A stretch of DNA of 64,000 nucleotides from Pseudomonas schmalbachii. Lineage in GTDB: Bacteria > Pseudomonadota > Gammaproteobacteria > Pseudomonadales > Pseudomonadaceae. This document shows, in pieces, positions 36,585 to 46,672 of the stretch. The notes below the pieces were generated by a model, which saw only the letters and a list, made by a program, of their open reading frames with translations, searched no databases and had not been told where the DNA came from. The stretch is from assembly GCF_017589465.1 (NCBI RefSeq), contig NZ_JAELYA010000003.1, positions 310,001 to 374,000 of the forward strand, written 5' to 3'. The position numbers and the translations under genes were made by a program. Each line of letters opens with the position of its first letter. The stretch's first letter is position 1.

Positions 36585-38009
36585 ATGCAAACCAAACTGC
36601 TGATCAACGGCCATTTCGTCGCCGGCGAAGGCGAGGCGCTGGATATCCTCAACCCGGCGACGGGCGAAGTCATCGGCAAGATCGCCGAGGCCAGCGAGGC
36701 CCAGGTGGATGGTGCGGTGCGGGCCGCCGATGCGGCCTTCGACGGCTGGTCGCAGACCGCACCGAAGGACCGCGCGATGCTCCTGCTGCGTCTGGCGGAC
36801 AAGATCGAGGAACACGGCGAAGAGCTCGCCCGCCTCGAATCCGACAATTGCGGCAAGCCCTATTCGGCTGCGCTCAACGATGAAATCCCGGCCATCGCCG
36901 ATGTGTTCCGCTTCTTCGCCGGTGCCTGCCGCTGCCTGCCTGGCTCTGCGGCGGGCGAATACCTGCCCGGCTTCACCTCGATGATCCGCCGCGATCCGGT
37001 CGGCGTGGTCGCTTCCATCGCGCCGTGGAACTATCCGCTGATGATGGCCGCCTGGAAGCTCGGCCCGGCGCTGGCCGCCGGCAACACGGTGGTGCTCAAG
37101 CCCTCCGAACAGACGCCGCTGACCGCCCTGCGCCTTGCCGAGTTCATCGCCGAACTGTTCCCCGCCGGCGTGGTGAACATGGTCTGCGGCCGCGGAACCT
37201 CGACGGGCAATGCGCTGGTCAGCCACGACCTGGTACGGATGGTTTCCCTGACCGGCTCGGTCGGTACCGGCAAGTCGATCATCCGCAGCGCGGCGGAAAA
37301 CGTTAAGCGTATGCACATGGAACTGGGCGGCAAGGCGCCGGTGATCGTGTTCGACGATGCCGACCTTCAGGACGTGGTCGCCGGCATCCGCACCTTCGGC
37401 TTCTACAACGCCGGCCAGGACTGCACCGCAGCCTGCCGCATCTACGCCGGCAAGAAGATCTACGACAACTTCGTCGCCGACCTCGTCAGCGCCGTGTCGA
37501 GCCTGAAGACCGGCCTGCAGAACGACCCGGCCACCGAACTCGGCCCGCTGATCACCGCAGCCCAGCGCGACCGGGTTTCCGGCTTCGTCGAACGGGCCAA
37601 GGCCAGCCCGCACATCAGCATCGCCACCGGCGGCAACCTGGTGGCCGGCAAGGGCTTCTTCTACGAACCGACGGTGGTGGCCAACGCCCAGCAGGACGAC
37701 GAGATCGTCCGCCGCGAGGTATTCGGCCCGGTGGTTTCGGTCACGCCGTTCAGCGATGCCGACGAGGCGATCCGCTGGGCCAACGACTCCGACTACGGCC
37801 TGGCGTCCTCGGTGTGGACCCGCGACATCGGCCGCGCCTCACGGGTCGCCGCACGCCTGCAGTACGGCTGCACCTGGGTGAACACGCACTTCATGCTGGT
37901 CAGCGAAATGCCCCACGGCGGCTTCAAGCAGTCGGGCTACGGCAAGGACCTGTCGATGTACGGCCTGGAGGACTACACGGTGGCGCGGCACATCATGTTC
38001 AAGCATTGA
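36585..38009 (+). CDS. patD: Gamma-aminobutyraldehyde dehydrogenase (PatD/YdcW)
   Basis: 474 residues, the same length as E. coli YdcW. NAD-binding and catalytic features of aldehyde dehydrogenases are present: [24 protein letters not shown]-type [12 protein letters not shown], catalytic Glu in [16 protein letters not shown] and catalytic Cys in [13 protein letters not shown]. It oxidises 4-aminobutanal from putrescine to GABA. Its place at the end of the transporter operon matches the E. coli ydcSTUVW order and supports putrescine or a related amine as the imported substrate. The ATG is preceded by AGAGGAGG. Confidence 0.92.
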   Translation: MQTKLLINGHFVAGEGEALDILNPATGEVIGKIAEASEAQVDGAVRAADAAFDGWSQTAPKDRAMLLLRLADKIEEHGEELARLESDNCGKPYSAALNDEIPAIADVFRFFAGACRCLPGSAAGEYLPGFTSMIRRDPVGVVASIAPWNYPLMMAAWKLGPALAAGNTVVLKPSEQTPLTALRLAEFIAELFPAGVVNMVCGRGTSTGNALVSHDLVRMVSLTGSVGTGKSIIRSAAENVKRMHMELGGKAPVIVFDDADLQDVVAGIRTFGFYNAGQDCTAACRIYAGKKIYDNFVADLVSAVSSLKTGLQNDPATELGPLITAAQRDRVSGFVERAKASPHISIATGGNLVAGKGFFYEPTVVANAQQDDEIVRREVFGPVVSVTPFSDADEAIRWANDSDYGLASSVWTRDIGRASRVAARLQYGCTWVNTHFMLVSEMPHGGFKQSGYGKDLSMYGLEDYTVARHIMFKH

Positions 38010-38021
38010 AGCCGTTGATTT

Positions 38022-38103
38022 GTAGGTTGGCGCTGAGCGCAGCGAAGCCCAACATCCGCCGGGCATGGCAACGTTGGGCTTCGCTGCGCTCAGCCCAACC
38101 TAC
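38022..38103. repeat. REP-like palindrome, family B
   Basis: Fourth family-B copy, 12 bp after the dehydrogenase stop. An extra half-unit (CCAACCTAC) follows at 38110-38118, overlapping the end of the amidotransferase gene. Confidence 0.85.
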
Positions 38104-38114
38104 GAAAAGCCAAC

Positions 38115-38819
38115 CTACGCGAGTTCCGCCAGCTTCAGCCAATGGCTGTAGAAGCCCTCGGCCACGCGATTCATCGCCGCGACCTTGGCCGGCAGGTCAG
38201 CGAGCATCGCTTCCGCCGTCTCCTGGCTCGGCTGGCTCGGGTCGAGGTATTGCGGGAAGCCGGTGACCCAGCCGTGCACCAGTTCCTCGGTCATCTCCGG
38301 ATGGCCCTGCAAACCGAGGACGAAGCCGCCCCAGCTGAACGCCTGGTTCTCGCACCAGGGGCTGGACAGCAAGTGCTCGGCGCCCGGCGGCAGGTCGAAG
38401 GTGTCGCCATGCCACTGGTAGATCGGAAATTCCTCGGGCAGATGCGCCAGCCACGGGCTACGCGACTCCTGGCGGCGCATGGGCTGCCAGCCCAGTTCGG
38501 TATAGGGTTGGTGGCGGATGGCCGCGCCCAGCGCCCTGGCCAATAGCTGACCGCCGAGGCAGTGGCCGATCATCGGCACCCGGCGCTCGATGAACTGGCG
38601 CAGCGCCGCGACTTCGGCCTTCAGCCAGTCGAGGTCGTCGTTCACGCTCATTGGCCCGCCCATGATCGCGACGGCCCGGGGCCGCTGCAGGTCGTAGCCG
38701 TCCAGCTCGCCGAGATCGGCGCGCAGCACGTCGAAGGAGTGGCCGGCCCGGTCGAGCACGTTCGCCAGGTGGCCGGGAGGACAGAAGTCCGCGTGGGTAA
38801 GGATCAGGATTTCGCTCAT
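38115..38819 (-). CDS. Glutamine amidotransferase class I
   Basis: 234 residues, GATase1. The nucleophile Cys is in MIGHCLGGQLLARALG, and the His-Glu pair is in GLQGHPEMTEELV. The sequence MSEILILTHADFCPPGHLANVLDRAG supports the start at 38819 rather than the longer frame. No synthetase partner is adjacent. Convergence with the putrescine operon suggests a gamma-glutamyl-polyamine type of chemistry, but this is inference; GMP-synthase-like homologs are common and uncharacterised. Confidence 0.85.
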   Translation of the reverse strand: MSEILILTHADFCPPGHLANVLDRAGHSFDVLRADLGELDGYDLQRPRAVAIMGGPMSVNDDLDWLKAEVAALRQFIERRVPMIGHCLGGQLLARALGAAIRHQPYTELGWQPMRRQESRSPWLAHLPEEFPIYQWHGDTFDLPPGAEHLLSSPWCENQAFSWGGFVLGLQGHPEMTEELVHGWVTGFPQYLDPSQPSQETAEAMLADLPAKVAAMNRVAEGFYSHWLKLAELA

Positions 38820-38952
38820 GCGGCGCAGTCTGCCGCAAAGCCTCGGCCCCATAAACCCCCAGAACACGGAACCCGCGCCGCCTGGATGGCGACGGCGCGC
38901 GTTCGTGATAGGGAGCTTGCCTTGCAACCGCGAAGGGCCGCGAATCGCCCTG

Positions 38953-39291
38953 TCAGCGTAACGACGTCACTTCCTGAGTGACGCCCCAACCGTCGAGTAC
39001 ACCTCCGAGTGGCACCACGATTTCCTCAAGATCGTGTTCGAACGCGCCAATCGCCGCGTGGGTGGCGAACATCACCTTGCTGATCTGCAGGTTCCAGCCG
39101 CCATCCTGACGCTCTTCGACCTGGGCCCTCAGCGATTCTCCCCGGAACTGCCGGGCGGCCTTCCGGGCGTTCTGCTCATCGGCAAAGATGGCGTAAAAGT
39201 CGATGGGGTGAATGCGAGCGAAGTCGAACCCACCTTCCTTCATGCGGCGCAATACGTTGACGCTGATATCCTCCGAGAGGGGCTTTTCCAT
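38953..39291 (-). CDS. rraB: RraB-family regulator of RNase E activity
   Basis: 112 residues of the RraB fold (PF06877): MKEGGFDFARIHPIDFYAIFADEQNARKAARQF and the acidic-aromatic C-terminal half ending near DLEEIVVPLGGVLDGWGVTQE. A strong ribosome site AAAGGAGGTG sits 6 bases before the ATG at 39291. E. coli RraB binds RNase E and changes degradosome composition. Together with the RraA-like gene at the left, both inhibitor families are present. Confidence 0.82.
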   Translation of the reverse strand: MEKPLSEDISVNVLRRMKEGGFDFARIHPIDFYAIFADEQNARKAARQFRGESLRAQVEERQDGGWNLQISKVMFATHAAIGAFEHDLEEIVVPLGGVLDGWGVTQEVTSLR

Positions 39292-39729
39292 GGTACGCAC
39301 CTCCTTTCGTGACATTCAGTTTCACCCTAGTTTCCTGAATCCGGGCGCCTCCCCGCTTCCCAACCGGGCACGCGGAGGACACTGGTTTGCGCCCGGTAAA
39401 CGCCAAGTTGGATCAACGTCCACAAACAGGCAGTCATCTTCGGCGAACGCACAAAGTTGAGGCGTCTGCCGAATAACCTCGACAGCCATTGGATTCAGCG
39501 TAGCGCCAATGCAGGCCGAATGCCGGCCCTTTGGCGGATCGTACCGCTGGCGGCGACAGGCGGCAGTCCGCGCCGCCTGCAGGGATGTCAATTTCCCAGC
39601 GCTGGGGTTACCCGGTGGGTGCTGGGAAAAGGAAAGCAGGTAGGGCGGGTGCAACCCGCCAGTCCGGAGATGGCATGGCGGGTTTCACCCGCCCTACACA
39701 GAAGAAAGGGACCCGAAGGCCCCTTTCCG
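39292..39729. other. 438-bp intergenic region
   Basis: Holds one family-A palindrome (39640-39697) near its right end. A minus-strand open frame (39322-39654) was examined and not accepted because it runs through the palindrome and lacks a ribosome site. Nothing else is recognised. Confidence 0.5.
39640..39697. repeat. REP-like palindrome, family A
   Basis: Third family-A copy, 32 bp past the phosphoglycerol transferase stop on the minus strand. Confidence 0.85.
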
Positions 39730-41814
39730 TCAGCCGCCGCTCTTCGTGTCGGGCTTGCCATCCACCACACCGGCGGTGTTGTCCAGCAGGCTCTTGGTCG
39801 CGGTCTGGATGAACGACTCCAGGCGCTTGCGCAGATCCTCCTGGTCGGCGGGCTGGTCGATCCGGTCGGCACGCGGGCTGGCGCCCAGCTTGTAGTCGTA
39901 GACGCGGATATCGCCTTCCTTCGGTTTGACCAGGATGCGGTTGTCGGAAATGATCGCCACCACCTGCTCGCTGCCGGACGGCTTGATCACGCCGAAGCCC
40001 TTGTCGCCCGCAGGCAGGTTGAGCAGATCGCGACCCCAGCACTGGTGACGCACCTCGCCGCCGAGGCGACCCATGATGGTCGGCACGATGTCGACCTGGG
40101 TGCCGACGATGTCGCGGCTGGCGCCGAACTTCTGCTGGATGCCGGGCGCGATGAACAGCATCGGCACGTTGAAGCGGTGCAGGTCCATTTCGGTCAGTTG
40201 GTCGGGCGCGCCGAAGCCATGGTCGCCCACCACCACGAACAGGGTGTCCTTGTAGTACGGCGACTTCTTCGCCTTCTCGAAGAACTGCCCCAGCGCCCAG
40301 TCGGAGTAGCGCATGGCGGTCAGGTGCTCGTCGAGATTGCCGTTGCCGGTCACCTTCTCCACCGGCAGGTCCTTCGGCAGCGCGTACGGCGTGTGGTTGG
40401 AAAGGGTCTGCAGCAGCGCGTAGAACGGCTTGCCGCTGGCTTCCAGCTTGTCCAGTTCCTCGTTGCCACGGGCGAACATGTCCTGGTCGGAGACGCCCCA
40501 GGTCGGGTCGGAGAACACCGGGTTCACGAAGTCGTTGCGGCCGACGAAGGTGGTCATGCCCTGGTTGCTGAAGAAGCCAGACTGGTTGTCCCAGGCAAAA
40601 TCGCCGTTGTAGACGTAGACGTCTTCGAAATGGCGCGCGCTGAGCAACTGCGGCAGGCCGGAGAACTTGTGGCCGCCTTCCGGCGTCTGCATCAGGTATT
40701 CGAAGCCCGGCAGGTTCGGGAAGCACGCCATGGTGGCGAACATGCCCTGGTGGGTGTGGGTGCCGTTGGAGAAGTAGCGGGTGAACAGCAGGCCTTCCTT
40801 CGACAGCTGGTCGAAGTACGGCGTGATGTTGCCCGACGCACCGAGCGCGCCGACATAGCGGCCGGCGAAGCTCTCCATGAGGATCACCACCACGTTCTTG
40901 ACCGGCAGGGTGCCGTCGGCCGGCGGGGTGTAGTCGCGGCGGATGGCGGCTTCATCGGCATCGACCAGCTTCTCGTCCGACATCAGCAGCATGCTGCGCA
41001 CGATGTCGCGGGCCTGATCGACCGGCAGGGAAGCCTTCCAGATGTTGTCGCGGTCTTCGGAGAAGCGGCTTTCCGCGGCCTTGATCAGGGTCAGGGTGCC
41101 GTTCAGGCCGAGCTGGTTGGCGAACATCGACTCGGTGGTGAAGGCATCGCCCCAGCGCAGCGGCGGACCCTGGCGCAGGGTGCCGCGGGCGGCGACCACG
41201 CAGACCACGACGACCAGCAGCATCACCGGAACGCGCAGATACCAGGCAGCGAGCTGCGGACCGGCGACGCTCGGCCGGGAGGCCAGGTCGATGCGCTTGA
41301 ACACCTGGTACAGCACCCAGGTGGCGACTGTCCAGGCCAGCAGGTAGCGGACCACCGGGAAGCCGTACCAGAGCATGCTCATCACGGTCTTCGGGTCTTC
41401 CGACATGTACTGGAACACCAGGCTGTTCAGGCGCTGGTGGAATTCGCGGTAGAAGTCCAGCTCGATCACGCCGAGGAACAGGGTGATGCTGGCGAATATG
41501 GTCAGCCAGATGCGCCAGACACCGCGCGCGGCCATCGCCCGGGCGCTGGCGATGGCGAATACCAGCGGCGCGATGCCGTAGACGACGGCGCGGATATCGA
41601 AGCGCATGCCGGTGATGAAGGCTTCGAAGAAGGTGCTGGTCGGGGTGTTGCCGACCAGGTCGCGGTTATAGATGAACAATGCAAGGCGCAGCAGGGAGAA
41701 CATCACCATCAGCGCCAGCGTGGCCCGCAGGGTGAAGGTCAGGTGGCTGGCCACGGTGGGCCGCACGAGGCGCATGCCTGTTTGACGTTCGCTTATGACT
41801 TCCGGTTGACCCAT
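39730..41814 (-). CDS. LTA-synthase/OpgB-family phosphoglycerol (or phosphoethanolamine) transferase
   Basis: 694 residues: five N-terminal membrane helices (about residues 24-225), then a periplasmic sulfatase-like domain. The metal-binding Glu is in VVVILMESFAGRY, the nucleophilic Thr in FSNGTHTHQGMFATM, and the metal-binding Asp/His in VVVGDHGFGAPD. The family transfers phosphoglycerol or phosphoethanolamine to periplasmic glucans or to lipid carriers. In Gram-negatives without lipoteichoic acid, modification of osmoregulated periplasmic glucans is the most likely role. In P. aeruginosa the homolog lies beside speE and next to the type III secretion locus; here the other neighbour is rraB. 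Confidence 0.9.
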   Translation of the reverse strand: MGQPEVISERQTGMRLVRPTVASHLTFTLRATLALMVMFSLLRLALFIYNRDLVGNTPTSTFFEAFITGMRFDIRAVVYGIAPLVFAIASARAMAARGVWRIWLTIFASITLFLGVIELDFYREFHQRLNSLVFQYMSEDPKTVMSMLWYGFPVVRYLLAWTVATWVLYQVFKRIDLASRPSVAGPQLAAWYLRVPVMLLVVVVCVVAARGTLRQGPPLRWGDAFTTESMFANQLGLNGTLTLIKAAESRFSEDRDNIWKASLPVDQARDIVRSMLLMSDEKLVDADEAAIRRDYTPPADGTLPVKNVVVILMESFAGRYVGALGASGNITPYFDQLSKEGLLFTRYFSNGTHTHQGMFATMACFPNLPGFEYLMQTPEGGHKFSGLPQLLSARHFEDVYVYNGDFAWDNQSGFFSNQGMTTFVGRNDFVNPVFSDPTWGVSDQDMFARGNEELDKLEASGKPFYALLQTLSNHTPYALPKDLPVEKVTGNGNLDEHLTAMRYSDWALGQFFEKAKKSPYYKDTLFVVVGDHGFGAPDQLTEMDLHRFNVPMLFIAPGIQQKFGASRDIVGTQVDIVPTIMGRLGGEVRHQCWGRDLLNLPAGDKGFGVIKPSGSEQVVAIISDNRILVKPKEGDIRVYDYKLGASPRADRIDQPADQEDLRKRLESFIQTATKSLLDNTAGVVDGKPDTKSGG

Positions 41815-42143
41815 GGGAGGTTCCGTCGTTGCTTACTGGAAAGTGGAATGTGCCGGGAGCGCTGGACGCTCCCTCGCGTCGGTTCGTTGACGCGCCTGAA
41901 AAGTGCCGCGGCATTAGAACGCAGGCTGTACCAGCGTGCAAAGACACGCGTCGGAATCAGCCCTGGCGGCGCATTCTATTGATCTGTGGCAGAGGGGACA
42001 AACAGGAATGAATCGCAATCTTATCCGCATGCTACCAGCCAGCCCGGTAGCATGCCTGCATCGACGTGAAGAAAATGTCACGCCGACATAGGGTCTGTTG
42101 ACGCACCGCTCGGAACGAAACGTCAACAGCCCCCGGGAGGGAG
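41815..42143. other. Intergenic region with two hairpins
   Basis: 329 bp. One perfect hairpin GCATGCTACC / GGTAGCATGC lies at 42028-42056, and another, CTGTTGACG / CGTCAACAG (42095-42129), lies just past the speE stop and probably ends its transcript. The rest should contain the promoter of the phosphoglycerol transferase gene. Confidence 0.5.
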
Positions 42144-43004
42144 TCACGCGTTGCTGGACTTGCCGATGGCCTGCAGCACGTACTGCGGCAGGGCGAAGGC
42201 GCCCTGGTGGACTTCCGGGTTGTAGTAGCGGGTGACGATGCCGCTGGCGGCGAAGCGCTGGCGCAGGGTTTCCAGGTCCACCTTGCGCAGGGCGGCATCG
42301 GCGGCGCCCCAGGCGAAGGTCATGGAGCCGCCGATATAGGTCGGCACGGCCGCATGGTAGAAGTGCCAGTCGGCGAACAGGCCGTTCATCCGGCCGGCGG
42401 TGTTGCGCACGCCGTCCAGTTGCATGAACGGGGTGCCGTTCTGCGTCACCAGCACGCCGCCATCGTTCAGGCAGCGGCGGCAGGCCTGGTAGAAGTTCTC
42501 CGAGAACAGCACCTCGCCCGGGCCGATCGGGTCGGTGGAGTCGGAGATGATCACGTCGAACTTCTCCTGGGTGGTGGCGACGAAACGCATACCGTCGTCG
42601 ATCACCAGGTTCAGGCGCGGATCGTCGTAGGCGCCGTTGGAGTGCTTCGGCAGGAATTCCTTGCACATGTCGACCACGGTGCCGTCGATCTCGACCATGG
42701 TGATGTGCTCGACGCCGGCGTGCTTGGCCACTTCGCGCAGCATGCCGCCATCGCCGCCGCCGACGATCAGCACGCGTTTGGCGGCGCCGTGGGCGAGGAT
42801 CGGCACGTGGGTGAGCATCTCGTGGTAGATGAACTCGTCGGCCTCGGTGGTCTGGATCACCCCGTCGAGCGCCATCACGCGGCCCATGCGGGCATTCTCG
42901 AAGATCACCAGGTGCTGGTGCTCGGTACGCACTTCATGGAGCATCTTGTCGACGCTGAAACGCTGGCCGTAGCCTTCGTAGAGGGTTTCCTGATAATCAC
43001 GCAT
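42144..43004 (-). CDS. speE: Spermidine synthase
   Basis: 286 residues. It transfers an aminopropyl group from decarboxylated S-adenosylmethionine to putrescine, releasing 5'-methylthioadenosine. Signature blocks are [18 protein letters not shown] (nucleotide-binding), [45 protein letters not shown] (catalytic Asp) and the [12 protein letters not shown] end. No decarboxylase gene (speD) is adjacent. The methylthioadenosine formed feeds the mtn genes 2.4 kb away. Confidence 0.95.
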   Translation of the reverse strand: MRDYQETLYEGYGQRFSVDKMLHEVRTEHQHLVIFENARMGRVMALDGVIQTTEADEFIYHEMLTHVPILAHGAAKRVLIVGGGDGGMLREVAKHAGVEHITMVEIDGTVVDMCKEFLPKHSNGAYDDPRLNLVIDDGMRFVATTQEKFDVIISDSTDPIGPGEVLFSENFYQACRRCLNDGGVLVTQNGTPFMQLDGVRNTAGRMNGLFADWHFYHAAVPTYIGGSMTFAWGAADAALRKVDLETLRQRFAASGIVTRYYNPEVHQGAFALPQYVLQAIGKSSNA

Positions 43005-43172
43005 GGGCGGGGCTCCCGGGCAGGACAGTGGTAGACGCGAAACGGAACGATTCCGCCTCGCCCCGAAAATGAGGCGCGCATTCTACGCCGCACGACATTA
43101 CAGGTCGAACCCCGCGAGTTTGAAAGTCAGTTGCGGGAGGACAGGCGGACCGGCAGCGGTTATCGTCCGCTC

Positions 43173-44072
43173 ATGAACGCCACGACGATGCCGCAGACCC
43201 TGCACCTGCCCTACCTCGCCCCCTGGGACTGGCAGCAGTTCCACCAGCACTTCGCCCTGCGCGCCCTCCCCGGCGTCGAATGCCTGGAGCCGCGCCGCTA
43301 CAGCCGCAGCGTACGCATGGACGGCCACGCCGGCTGGTTCAGCGTCGCTCCGCTGGACGACGAAGCCGCGCTGGAACTGCAGCTGTACCTCGATCCGCAG
43401 GCTGCCGCCCATGCACAGGCGCTGGTGGCACGGGTTCGGCGGATGTTCGATCTGGACGCCGATCCCCGGCAGGTGGCCGCCCATCTGGGCGCCGACCCGC
43501 TGCTGAAGCCGCTGCTGGAAAACCATCCGGGCCTGCGCTTGCCCACCGCCTTCGATCCGTTCGAGCAGGCGGTGCGCGCCATCGTCGGCCAGCAGGTGAC
43601 GGTGAAGGCCGCCGTGACCATCACCGGCCGCCTGGTCGAACGCCTCGGCGAGCCGCTGCCGAATGCCCGGGCCGACGGCCCCCGGCGGCTGTTCCCGACG
43701 CCGGAAGCCCTGGCCGGCGCCAATCTCGATGGCATCGGCATGCCCGGCAAGCGGGTGGCGACCCTGCAGCGCTTCGCCGAGGCCTGCGCCAGCGGCGCCC
43801 TCGCCCTGCATGTGGAGGATGGCGCCGAAGCGCTGGTGCAGCGGCTCTGCGCCCTCCCCGGCATCGGTCCTTGGACCGCCGAGTACGTCGCCCTGCGCGC
43901 CTTCGGCGAGGCGGATGCCTTCCCCGCCGCCGACCTCGGCCTGCTCAAGGCGCCGGTGTGGGGCGAAGGAGGCATCAGCGCCCGCGAACTGGCCCGCCGC
44001 GCCGAAGCCTGGCGGCCGTGGCGCGCCTACGCGGCGGTCTATCTATGGCAAAGCTATGCGAACGGAGGTTGA
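43173..44072 (+). CDS. alkA: DNA-3-methyladenine glycosylase II
   Basis: 299 residues. An AlkA-type N-terminal domain ([21 protein letters not shown]…) precedes the helix-hairpin-helix GPD domain, with the hairpin in [35 protein letters not shown]; the catalytic Asp is in the PAAD segment. It removes alkylated bases such as 3-methyladenine. The ATG at 43173 is one of several possible starts; the downstream ATG at 43191 is also plausible. Co-directional with ogt, 4 bp apart. Confidence 0.93.
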   Translation: MNATTMPQTLHLPYLAPWDWQQFHQHFALRALPGVECLEPRRYSRSVRMDGHAGWFSVAPLDDEAALELQLYLDPQAAAHAQALVARVRRMFDLDADPRQVAAHLGADPLLKPLLENHPGLRLPTAFDPFEQAVRAIVGQQVTVKAAVTITGRLVERLGEPLPNARADGPRRLFPTPEALAGANLDGIGMPGKRVATLQRFAEACASGALALHVEDGAEALVQRLCALPGIGPWTAEYVALRAFGEADAFPAADLGLLKAPVWGEGGISARELARRAEAWRPWRAYAAVYLWQSYANGG

Positions 44073-44076
44073 TTCC

Positions 44077-44547
44077 ATGTACTACCGCTACCACGACAGC
44101 CCCATCGGCCGCCTGCTGCTGGCCGGCGACGAACAGGGCCTGTACCTGCTGCACATGGACGCCGCGGAAGCCTACACGCTGCCGCCCGACTGGAGCGAAG
44201 CCACGGACCAACTGGACGATGTGGTGCGTCAGCTCGACGAATACTTCGCCGGCAAGCGGCAGACCTTCGACCTGCGTCTGGCGCCGAAAGGGACAGAATT
44301 CCAGCGCGAAGTCTGGCAGGCGCTGCTGGAAATCCCCTTCGGCCGCACCACCTGCTACGCCGAACTGGCCGAACGCATCGGCCGGCCGAAAGCGATGCGC
44401 GCCGTCGGCGCCGCCAACGGCGCCAACCCCATCGCCGTGATCATCCCCTGCCACCGGGTGATCGGCCGCGACGGCAGCCTCACCGGCTACGGCGGCGGCC
44501 TGGAGAGAAAGGAACTGCTGCTGCGCCTGGAAGGCGCCTGGCTGTGA
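44077..44547 (+). CDS. ogt: Methylated-DNA–protein-cysteine methyltransferase
   Basis: 156 residues. The suicide Cys is in [13 protein letters not shown], preceded by the [11 protein letters not shown] helix-turn-helix that flips the base. It lacks the Ada N-terminal regulatory domain, so it is an Ogt-type repair protein for O6-methylguanine. Ribosome site GGAGG at the alkA stop; the two alkylation-repair genes form an operon. Confidence 0.95.
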   Translation: MYYRYHDSPIGRLLLAGDEQGLYLLHMDAAEAYTLPPDWSEATDQLDDVVRQLDEYFAGKRQTFDLRLAPKGTEFQREVWQALLEIPFGRTTCYAELAERIGRPKAMRAVGAANGANPIAVIIPCHRVIGRDGSLTGYGGGLERKELLLRLEGAWL

Positions 44548-44596
44548 CAGGAGAGATGCAACAACCCATCCTACCGGGCTGGCTGTGAGGTCACCC

Positions 44597-44684
44597 GTAG
44601 GTTGGCGCTGAACGCAGTGAAGCCCAACATCTGGTGGGGCCTGCTCCAATGCTGTTGGGCTTCGCAGGCTCAGCGCCAACCTAC
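44597..44684. repeat. REP-like palindrome, family B
   Basis: Fifth family-B copy, between the convergent ogt and mtnC genes. Confidence 0.85.
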
Positions 44685-44714
44685 GGGTCGACTGCTGCGC
44701 CGGGCGGGGAATCG

Positions 44715-45398
44715 TTACAACCGCGCCAGATCGATCACCGCGAAGCTGGCGACGGTATCGTGCCCTTCCAGCACCCCGCCCTCGCGGGCCAGGCCGACGG
44801 TCTGCATGCCGGCTTCCTGCGCCGCGTCCAGTTCCTGCACCACGTCGGAGAGGAACAGGATGCTCTCGGCGGGCAGGCCGATGGCGGCGCCGATCCGCTC
44901 ATAGGACGCCGCCTCGCGCTTGCCGCCCGAAGTGGTATCGAAATAGCCGGAGAACAGCGGAGTCAGGTCGCCCGCTTCGGAGCAGCCGAAGATCAGCTTC
45001 TGCGCCTGGATCGAGCCGGAGGAATAGACGTACAGCGCATAGCCCTCGTCGTGCCAGCGGCGCAGCGCATCCACCGCGTCCGGATAGACGTGGCCCTTGA
45101 GCTGCCCGGCCTTGTAGCCCTGCTCCCAGACCATCCCCTGCAGCGCCTTCAGCGGCGTGGCCTTGCGGTCCTCGGCGATCCAGCCGAGAAGAATCTCGAT
45201 GCAGCGCTCGACATCCGCCTGCGCCTCGCCGCTCTCCTTACGCACCGCCGCCAGTTGCCCGGCGACCGCCGGTTCGTCGGCATGCTCGCGGACGTAATCC
45301 GGCAGGTGCGCCGCGGCGTAGGGGAACAGCACATCGAAGACGAAGCTGACGGCGCTGGTGGTGCCTTCGATGTCGGTGAGGATGGCTTTGATGGACAT
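44715..45398 (-). CDS. mtnC: Enolase-phosphatase E1 (2,3-diketomethylthiopentyl-1-phosphate enolase-phosphatase)
   Basis: 227 residues of the HAD superfamily. Motif I is [23 protein letters not shown], motif II is [15 protein letters not shown], and the C-terminal acidic motif is [15 protein letters not shown]. It acts in methionine salvage, enolising and dephosphorylating the substrate to acireductone. Next to mtnD and mtnB on the same strand, with a 114-bp gap from mtnD that contains partial repeat sequence. Confidence 0.95.
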   Translation of the reverse strand: MSIKAILTDIEGTTSAVSFVFDVLFPYAAAHLPDYVREHADEPAVAGQLAAVRKESGEAQADVERCIEILLGWIAEDRKATPLKALQGMVWEQGYKAGQLKGHVYPDAVDALRRWHDEGYALYVYSSGSIQAQKLIFGCSEAGDLTPLFSGYFDTTSGGKREAASYERIGAAIGLPAESILFLSDVVQELDAAQEAGMQTVGLAREGGVLEGHDTVASFAVIDLARL

Positions 45399-45477
45399 TC
45401 AGGTACTCCGGTTGTGCGGCAACGATGGGTATCGCTTCGCTCAACCCATCCTACGTGGCTACGGATGGCGTGAAGAT

Positions 45478-45500
45478 GTAGGGCGGGTGCAACCCACCAC
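45478..45500. repeat. Half copy of a family-A palindrome
   Basis: GTAGGGCGGGTGCAACCCACC, one arm only, between mtnD and mtnC. Confidence 0.5.
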
Positions 45501-45512
45501 ATCATTGGCTGT

Positions 45513-46058
45513 TCAATCTTCCAGCTGCGGAAAACGCTTGGCGATGTCGTCGCCGGTGAACTTCGCGACCCAGCCTTCCGGGTTGTTGAACAGGCGGATG
45601 GCGACGAAGTGCGGGCGCTCGCCCATGTCGAACCAGTGGGGGGTGCCGGCCGGCACCGAGATCAGGTCGTTCTTCTCGCACAGCACGGCGTAGACATGAT
45701 CGTCGATGTGCAGGGTGAACAGGCCGCGACCGGCGACGAAGAAGCGCACTTCGTCCTCGCCATGACGGTGTTCGTCGAGGAACTTGGCGCGAAGTTCGTC
45801 CTTCTGCGGGTTATCGGCGTTCAGGCTGATCACGTCGACGGTGACGTAGCCCTGCTCGTCCATCAGGCGCTGGATTTCGTGGCGGTAGGCGGCGATCACC
45901 TCGTCCTGGCTGGCGCCGGGGGCGATCGGGGCGTTGGCGGCCCAGCGCTCGAAACGCACACCGACTTCGTCCAGGGTGGCGGCGATGTCTTCTACGTTGG
46001 TCAGCAGCTTCAACGGCTGCTCGGGCTGGGATTCGTGGTAAACGGTCAGGCTACTCAT
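45513..46058 (-). CDS. mtnD: Acireductone dioxygenase
   Basis: 181 residues of the cupin fold with the metal ligands in EHRHGEDEVRFFVAGRGLFTLHI (two His and Glu) and a third His in GTPHWFDMG. With Fe2+ it yields the methionine precursor 4-methylthio-2-oxobutanoate and formate; with Ni2+, an off-pathway product. It overlaps mtnB by 4 bp, indicating coupled translation. Confidence 0.96.
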   Translation of the reverse strand: MSSLTVYHESQPEQPLKLLTNVEDIAATLDEVGVRFERWAANAPIAPGASQDEVIAAYRHEIQRLMDEQGYVTVDVISLNADNPQKDELRAKFLDEHRHGEDEVRFFVAGRGLFTLHIDDHVYAVLCEKNDLISVPAGTPHWFDMGERPHFVAIRLFNNPEGWVAKFTGDDIAKRFPQLED

Positions 46059-46672
46059 CGGCGCAGGCTCATCTCTTTCAATTCACATTCGAACAGGAAC
46101 TCGAAGGCTTCCACCTGGCGCAGGGCATCGCTCATGCGCGCTCCCCAAGTGTACAGGCCGTGGCCGCGGATCAGGTAACCCGGGCAATCCGGATGGGCCT
46201 CCAGCCAGGGCTGGACCTTGTCCGCCAGGCGGGCGATGTCCTGGTCGTTGTCGAAGATCGGCACGATCACCCGGCCTTCATGGGTGGTCACGCCGGCGAA
46301 GGCCTTCTGCAGTTCGTAGTCCTCCAGCTCCAGGCGGTCGCCCGGGACCATCCGCGACAGCACGGTGGCGTTCACCGAATGGGTATGCAGCACCGCGCCG
46401 ATCTCCGGCCGCCAGGCGTAGAGCTGGGTGTGCAGCAGGGTTTCGGCGGAGGGCTTCTTGCCCGGCTCCAGGCTATTGCCGGCCAGGTCGGTGGCCAGCA
46501 CGTCGTCGACGCCGAGCTGGCCCTTGTGCTTGCCGGACACCGTCAGCAGCGCTTGATCGGCGGCCAGGCGCGCCGAGTAGTTGCTGCTGGTCGCCGGGGA
46601 CCAGCCGCGGGAATAGAGGAAGCGACCGGCTTCGATGATCTGCCGGGTCAGCTCTTCACAGTTGTCGCTCAT
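46055..46672 (-). CDS. mtnB: Methylthioribulose-1-phosphate dehydratase
   Basis: 205 residues of the class II aldolase/adducin fold. Zinc-binding His residues are visible in VLHTHSVNATVLSR and in YLIRGHGLYTWG, with the catalytic acidic residue in the conserved E-D-Y-E-L-Q segment. It dehydrates methylthioribulose-1-phosphate to the diketo substrate of MtnC. It overlaps both mtnD (downstream) and the MFS gene (upstream) by 4 bp each. Confidence 0.95.
   Translation of the reverse strand: MSDNCEELTRQIIEAGRFLYSRGWSPATSSNYSARLAADQALLTVSGKHKGQLGVDDVLATDLAGNSLEPGKKPSAETLLHTQLYAWRPEIGAVLHTHSVNATVLSRMVPGDRLELEDYELQKAFAGVTTHEGRVIVPIFDNDQDIARLADKVQPWLEAHPDCPGYLIRGHGLYTWGARMSDALRQVEAFEFLFECELKEMSLRR

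Noticed and set aside
39322..39654. Minus-strand 110-codon frame in the rraB / phosphoglycerol transferase gap
   Set aside because: Its 5' end is inside a family-A palindrome, there is no ribosome site and no recognisable domain.
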